DNA from: Brachionus manjavacas
Taxonomy: Eukaryota > Rotifera > Eurotatoria > Ploima > Brachionidae
Assembly: GCA_019054805.1 (NCBI GenBank)
Contig: JAHQIY010000010.1
Span: forward strand, 1,161,501-1,225,500
Direction of reading: 5' to 3'
DNA: 64,000 nucleotides
The translations under genes and the position numbers were made by a program. Of the stretch, positions 58,320 through 64,000 are shown one piece after another (within the stretch, counting starts at the first letter, position 1; every line of letters starts with the position of its first letter). Below the pieces are notes generated by a model, which was not told where the DNA came from, searched no databases, and saw only the letters and a program-made list of their open reading frames with translations.

Positions 58320-61300
58320 CAAAACTCCAGAGTTCCAAAATAATGAGTCAACTTATGAGGAATCTCTTTTGTCGTCACATAGATTGCTTATTTTGTTTGG
58401 AAAAATAAAATAAGCAATCTAAAAAGTCCTTTTTTACCAGTGTTCAAGAAAGCAATTCAAGCGCATTTCAGAATCCGACGAACAGAAAAATCGAAAAACT
58501 AAAATATTAACTTAATGATCAAGAAAACAGTGACCTTAATGACGTATTTCAAGACAAAAATTAGGACTTACATCTAATGAAAACAAACCGATTTGATACA
58601 AAAACTGTTCAATTCAAATTTAAAATGAAGAAAAATCTATCAAGTCAGATTAGTAATTACACACTGGAATTGTCTTCACTTTCCTATTTTGGATTATCTT
58701 TTAGGCAATTTTTTAGATCAAAAATGTCCCGACTTTGTTTTGCTCAATGAGTTAAAGATAGATTTGAGTGAGGTAAATATTTATCTTGATTTTCATAATT
58801 ATCAGTTCTTATCTAAACCACGCAACAAGTATGCATTAGGAGTAGCTATTTTAATTAAAGAAGGAATTGAATTCATACAAGATTTTTCTTATGAGGAATT
58901 CAATTCCGAACTCCTTTGTATAAAACTAAATTTAGGAAAGAAAAATGAATCAGTTGTATTTAGTCTTTATAATCCATGCAATGTACTTCTGAACTTTGAG
59001 CTTTTTAAAACGTTTAATAAAATATGTAGAAACTACATCTGAGGTAGTGATCTAAACGCTAGAACAAAGCAAATAGGGGAAAATGAAAACGGGATAATGT
59101 TGTAAACAATAATCAATGAGTTTAACTTTTCAGTAATAAATGATAAGCGCCCTACTTTCAAATTTTAAAAAGAATTACTTTGAAATTATTGATCTTTTTC
59201 TAGTTTCATCTTCATTATTTAACAAAATTATTATTATTTATTTATTTTTTTTTTTTATTTGTTTTCTGTACCGAGCTAAAGCTCCTTCAGAATAAATTAA
59301 AAACAATATTACCGACTTCGATGTCTTAAATAGTCAAGACATGATTAGTGACCATTTCCCAATCGAAACATTAATTTATATTGGCTATCAATTAGAAAAA
59401 AATCAACAGCCAAAAAATTTAACTATAAGAAAGCGAACTGGCAATTATTTAGCGAGATCTTAAATTCTCAAATAGTTATTATCCCTGAAAGTTCCATCAC
59501 AATAGATCAACTAAATAATAAAATTACAGAAAAAGTCATTCTGCTTCACATAAAAGCATTCCTTCCCTTAATCAGAAAATCTACAAAACCAGTCTCCCCC
59601 CGAACATTGTTATTCTGATAAAAGAACGCAGGAAAGTAAGAAGAAACTTTCAGAAAACTCGCTGTCAAAGCCTCAAGCAAAAAAATAATCAACTTACATT
59701 TGAGTTAGAGGCCTCTTTATAAAAATTCTGGAATCAAAATTGGTTTTATTTTTACAAGAAGACCTTTTTGGGAAAAAATTAATAAATTTAGGACAAAAAA
59801 AGGATCAAATTTAATTCCAAATTTGTTTTCATTAGACAAGGAATTCAAAACTAATGAAGAAAAGGGAAAATGCTTTGGAGGACTCTTATCTTCAATATTT
59901 AGTCCTAATTCTGATTTAATTGATACTAAGAAAGATTTCGAAATACTTAATTCTAACTCTGAATTTATTAGAAATTATGATCAGTGTAATTTTAATGATC
60001 CAATTTGCTTAAATGAATTAATAATTGCTGTTAAAAGATTGAAAAATGAAGCGGCATCAGGACCTGACCAAATACATAATTTAATGTTAAAAACTTACTT
60101 AGAAATTCATTAATAGAGATCACAGAACTTTTTAATTTATCTCTTAGAGAAGGTAAAGTCCCGAAAGTGTGGAAAACTTCGAACATTACTATGATTCTAA
60201 GGCCTCTAATTTACAAGATCCTTTAAATTATAGACCAATTAGCATAACGAGTTGTTTAGGAAAGTTACTGGAACGAATAGTTTATTCAAGATTATACAAT
60301 TTTTTGGATCTTAATTCACTCCTTGTTCAGGAGCAGTCTAGATTTAGGAAACACCAGCGAACATCATAATCTTTTCTTTTAAATTCAAAAAATTGTGTCA
60401 TTTAATAGAGAAAAAAGAGTTTGTGGCCTTTTTTTGATATTTCTAAAGCCTTCGATAGGTTTTTGCATGAGGGTTTACTTTTAAATTGATTAAAATGAAT
60501 CCACCACAATACTTAATTAACTGGATTAGATCCTTCTTAGACTCAAGGACATTTAAGGTAAATGTGAATGACCACTTGAGCGACGAATATCAAATAACTG
60601 AAGGTGTTCCTCGTGGCTCAAAAATTAGTCCTGTTTTATTTAGAATATATATTAATGACATTCCCAAAAAAAATGATATTTCTCAAGCCTTCGATAGGTT
60701 TTTGCATGAGGGTTTACTTTTAAATTGATTAAAATGAATCCACCACAATACTTAATTAACTGGATTAGATCCTTCTTAGACTCAAGGACATTTAAGGTAA
60801 ATGTGAATGACCACTTGAGCGACGAATATCAAATAACTGAAGGTGTTCCTCGTGGCTCAATAATTAGTCCTCTTTTATTTAGTATTTATATTAATGACAT
60901 TCCCAAAAAAATTATTCTTTTCCTTGCTTGAATTCATTTTCAGAAAATAATATCAAAAAATCACAAGCAATTCAGAATACAGCAGTCAGATCTATCCTTA
61001 ATTTAAAATATGGTACTCCCTCCAACATCGTGCATCATGAAACTTTTAATAAACTTCATTAATGAATTAAGCAGATGTGCTCGTGTTTGAAATCGGCTTT
61101 TTGAGTTGAGTGAGAGATATGTTGGGACAGGACTCATTCTATTCCATTGGTTGTAAGACTGGTGGAGGAATACAAAGAAGGTTTCGAATCGAGATATATT
61201 GAATCTCCATTTTTATGTGTAATTGCTACCTTACTATTACCTCCTTTTTTCCTGAAACCTGAACTTTGTAAACATTTGCCACATGTAACAATCTATGTCT

Positions 61301-61470
61301 TCGAAACTTTCATTTTTTTTTTGTTAGCTTATTTACTTTATTTTGATTTTTTTTATCTCATTTTATTAACTTTAATTTTATTTTTTACTTTTATTTTGAT
61401 TTTTTTAATTTATTCTGAAGGAGCTCTAGCTCGGTACAGAAAACAAATAAATAAAAAAAAATAATAATAA
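58320..61470 (+). mobile_element. LINE (ORF1 end, endonuclease, partly duplicated RT, tail)
   Basis: After an ORF1-like end (58320-58560) comes an APE-type endonuclease: PDFVLLNELKIDLSEVN, KYALGVAILIKEGIEFI, GSDLNARTKQIGENENG, PTFKF. It is interrupted at about 59225-59305 by a reversed copy of the LINE's own tail, after which DFDVLNSQDMISDHFPIETL follows in sense. The RT spans about 59823-60910: NEAASGPDQIHNLML, NYRPISITSCLGKLLERIVY, then a segment with motifs A/B duplicated in tandem (about 60436-60674 and 60675-60912; EGVPRGSIISPLLFSIYIND). The YADD catalytic box is absent. The 3' end (61080-61240) and the tail TTCTGAAGGAGCTCTAGCTC at 61412-61456 close the unit. Non-functional. Confidence 0.85.
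60436..60912 (+). repeat. Inner tandem duplication, 239-bp period
   Basis: Two direct copies, each beginning near AAGCCTTCGATAGGTTTTTG, carry MIKMNPPQYLINWIRSFLDS through EGVPRGS-x-ISP-x-LF. They differ at a few positions (SKISPVLFR in the first, SIISPLLFS in the second). Because the same pair occurs in the second outer unit, this duplication is older than the outer one. Confidence 0.85.
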
Positions 61471-61835
61471 AATTTGACAAAAAAGTATAACTTAGATTAT
61501 CATGTCTTTATTATTTTTTTTAATTTAAAATTGGAAAATAAAAAATTTTTAGTTTACAGAAAATTCATTTGTTTGTATATATAAGATGTATATAAAAATC
61601 AAATAACAACGACATGTTTTAATGACGTTATAGCTTTAATCAAAATTTTTTGTTCTTATGGGACAAATTCCTTCATCAATTGACCAATAAAAAACTTTCT
61701 TGTTATTAGATTCAAACTTCAAAGTAAAATATGATTCGTATAAATACTGTGACAAATGTAAACAAGAAAATAAAGACGAAAAGTCGGTTTAAATCTGCGT
61801 TAATTGTGGTTATATAATTTTAAAATTTTATCATA
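61471..61835. other. Flanking DNA between LINE units
   Basis: AT-rich sequence following the LINE tail and preceding the start of the second outer repeat. No feature recognised. Confidence 0.5.
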
Positions 61836-64000
61836 TTACTTTGAAATTATTGATCTTTTTCTAGTTTCATCTTCATTATTTAACAAAATTATTATTATTT
61901 ATTTATTTTTTTTTTTTATTTGTTTTCTGTACCGAGCTAAAGCTCCTTCAGAATAAATTAAAAACAATATTACCGACTTCGATGTCTTAAATAGTCAAGA
62001 CATGATTAGTGACCATTTCCCAATCGAAACATTAATTTATATTGGCTATCAATTAGAAAAAAATCAACAGCCAAAAAATTTAACTATAAGAAAGCGAACT
62101 GGCAATTATTTAGCGAGATCTTAAATTCTCAAATAGTTATTATCCCTGAAAGTTCCATCACAATAGATCAACTAAATAATAAAATTACAGAAAAAGTCAT
62201 TCTGCTTCACATAAAAGCATTCCTTCCCTTAATCAGAAAATCTACAAAACCAGTCTCCCCCCGAACATTGTTATTCTGATAAAAGAACGCAGGAAAGTAA
62301 GAAGAAACTTTCAGAAAACTCGCTGTCAAAGCCTCAAGCAAAAAAATAATCAACTTACATTTGAGTTAGAGGCCTCTTTATAAAAATTCTGGAATCAAAA
62401 TTGGTTTTATTTTTACAAGAAGACCTTTTTGGGAAAAAATTAATAAATTTAGGACAAAAAAAGGATCAAATTTAATTCCAAATTTGTTTTCATTAGACAA
62501 GGAATTCAAAACTAATGAAGAAAAGGGAAAATGCTTTGGAGGACTCTTATCTTCAATATTTAGTCCTAATTCTGATTTAATTGATACTAAGAAAGATTTC
62601 GAAATACTTAATTCTAACTCTGAATTTATTAGAAATTATGATCAGTGTAATTTTAATGATCCAATTTGCTTAAATGAATTAATAATTGCTGTTAAAAGAT
62701 TGAAAAATGAAGCGGCATCAGGACCTGACCAAATACATAATTTAATGTTAAAAACTTACTTAGAAATTCATTAATAGAGATCACAGAACTTTTTAATTTA
62801 TCTCTTAGAGAAGGTAAAGTCCCGAAAGTGTGGAAAACTTCGAACATTACTATGATTCTAAGGCCTCTAATTTACAAGATCCTTTAAATTATAGACCAAT
62901 TAGCATAACGAGTTGTTTAGGAAAGTTACTGGAACGAATAGTTTATTCAAGATTATACAATTTTTTGGATCTTAATTCACTCCTTGTTCAGGAGCAGTCT
63001 AGATTTAGGAAACACCAGCGAACATCATAATCTTTTCTTTTAAATTCAAAAAATTGTGTCATTTAATAGAGAAAAAAGAGTTTGTGGCCTTTTTTTTGAT
63101 ATTTCTAAAGCCTTCGATAGGTTTTTGCATGAGGGTTTACTTTTAAATTGATTAAAATGAATCCACCACAATACTTAATTAACTGGATTAGATCCTTCTT
63201 AGACTCAAGGACATTTAAGGTAAATGTGAATGACCACTTGAGCGACGAATATCAAATAACTGAAGGTGTTCCTCGTGGCTCAAAAATTAGTCCTGTTTTA
63301 TTTAGAATATATATTAATGACATTCCCAAAAAAATGATATTTCTCAAGCCTTCGATAGGTTTTTGCATGAGGGTTTACTTTTAAATTGATTAAAATGAAT
63401 CCACCACAATACTTAATTAACTGGATTAGATCCTTCTTAGACTCAAGGACATTTAAGGTAAATGTGAATGACCACTTGAGCGACGAATATCAAATAACTG
63501 AAGGTGTTCCTCGTGGCTCAATAATTAGTCCTCTTTTATTTAGTATTTATATTAATGACATTCCCAAAAAAAATTATTCTTTTCCTTGCTTGAATTCATT
63601 TTCAGAAAATAATATCAAAAAATCACAAGCAATTCAGAATACAGCAGTCAGATCTATCCTTAATTTAAAATATGGTACTCCCTCCAACATCGTGCATCAT
63701 GAAACTTTTAATAAACTTCATTAATGAATTAAGCAGATGTGCTCGTGTTTGAAATCGGCTTTTTGAGTTGAGTGAGAGATATGTTGGGACAGGACTCATT
63801 CTATTCCATTGGTTGTAAGACTGGTGGAGGAATACAAAGAAGGTTTCGAATCGAGATATATTGAATCTCCATTTTTATGTGTAATTGCTACCTTACTATT
63901 ACCTCCTTTTTTCCTGAAACCTGAACTTTGTAAACATTTGCCACATGTAACAATCTATGTCTTCGAAACTTTCATTTTTTTTTTGTTAGCTTATTTACTT
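61836..64000 (+). mobile_element. Second copy of the duplicated LINE segment, cut by the window end
   Basis: Repeats the first unit: reversed tail motif at 61918-61960, RT pieces at 62484-62774, 62830-63030, 63148-63384 and 63386-63724, then the LINE 3' end at 63740-63870. The inner tandem pair is present again (about 63098-63573). The window stops before the expected tail. Near-identity with copy one means a very recent duplication or an assembly repeat. Confidence 0.88.

Larger units (their letters stand above)
59174..61835 (+). repeat. Tandem duplication of about 2.66 kb, first unit
   Basis: The sequence starting TTACTTTGAAATTATTGATC recurs about 2,661 bases later (61836 onward) with only a few single-base or homopolymer differences, such as one T more at about 63094 and one A fewer near 63330. 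The unit contains the endonuclease end, the inserted tail, the RT with its inner 239-bp duplication, the LINE 3' end and about 360 bp of flank. Confidence 0.85.

Overview
The window is AT-rich metazoan nuclear DNA. Its genes carry short GT-AG introns (49-83 bp in the gene models below), and broken transposons of many kinds lie between and inside them. The conserved genes are animal ones: a DYRK1-type kinase, EMC3, a PRD-like homeobox gene, an ADAMTS-like metalloprotease and an otopetrin proton channel. Small introns, strong AT bias and dense decayed retroelements would suit a small invertebrate such as a monogonont rotifer. That placement is an inference from general features, not from a marker gene.

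Layout. 0-2 kb: a decayed ISXO2/Merlin-like transposase gene and a small inverted-repeat element. 3.2-5.4 kb: a GC-rich DYRK1 kinase gene (+). 5.5-8.4 kb: two LINE 3' fragments, a MITE and a Tc1-like transposase pseudogene. 9.0-9.9 kb: EMC3 (-), three exons. 10.7-12.6 kb: a non-autonomous repeat and a hAT remnant. 13.7-14.8 kb: a two-exon homeobox gene (+) with two E2F-like sites upstream. 16-18 kb: a BED-finger remnant and a LINE. 18.7-19.2 kb: a large fold-back element made of GGAAT/GGAAC pentamers. 19.9-21.3 kb: an intronless six-pass membrane protein of unknown family (-). 22-28 kb: LINE, mariner-type and Ty3/gypsy remnants. 28.4-36.2 kb: two divergently oriented CR1/Jockey-like LINEs, the first nearly full length. 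37.0-39.9 kb: an eleven-exon ADAMTS-like protease (-) with Thr/Pro and Lys/Asn repeat tails. 40.6-41.9 kb: a TA-flanked MITE and further repeat copies. 44.4-55.3 kb: an otopetrin gene (+) in four recognised exons, whose last intron is about 7.5 kb and filled with nested MITEs and LINE fragments. 55.6-64 kb: further LINEs, ending in a nearly identical 2.66-kb tandem duplication that runs off the window.

The host genes show no sign of being a functional cluster; they are unrelated housekeeping, signalling, developmental, secreted and channel genes. The coherent story is in the mobile DNA. One short 3' tail motif (TTCTGAAGGAGCTCTAGCTC and its continuation) recurs on autonomous LINEs and on a non-autonomous repeat family, and one copy has landed inside a LINE endonuclease. 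I found no prokaryote-type system, CRISPR array, rRNA or tRNA gene. No wholly new biological system is demonstrated. The most unusual items are the fold-back pentamer element, the shared-tail LINE/non-autonomous pair, the nested duplication at the right end, and the orphan membrane protein.
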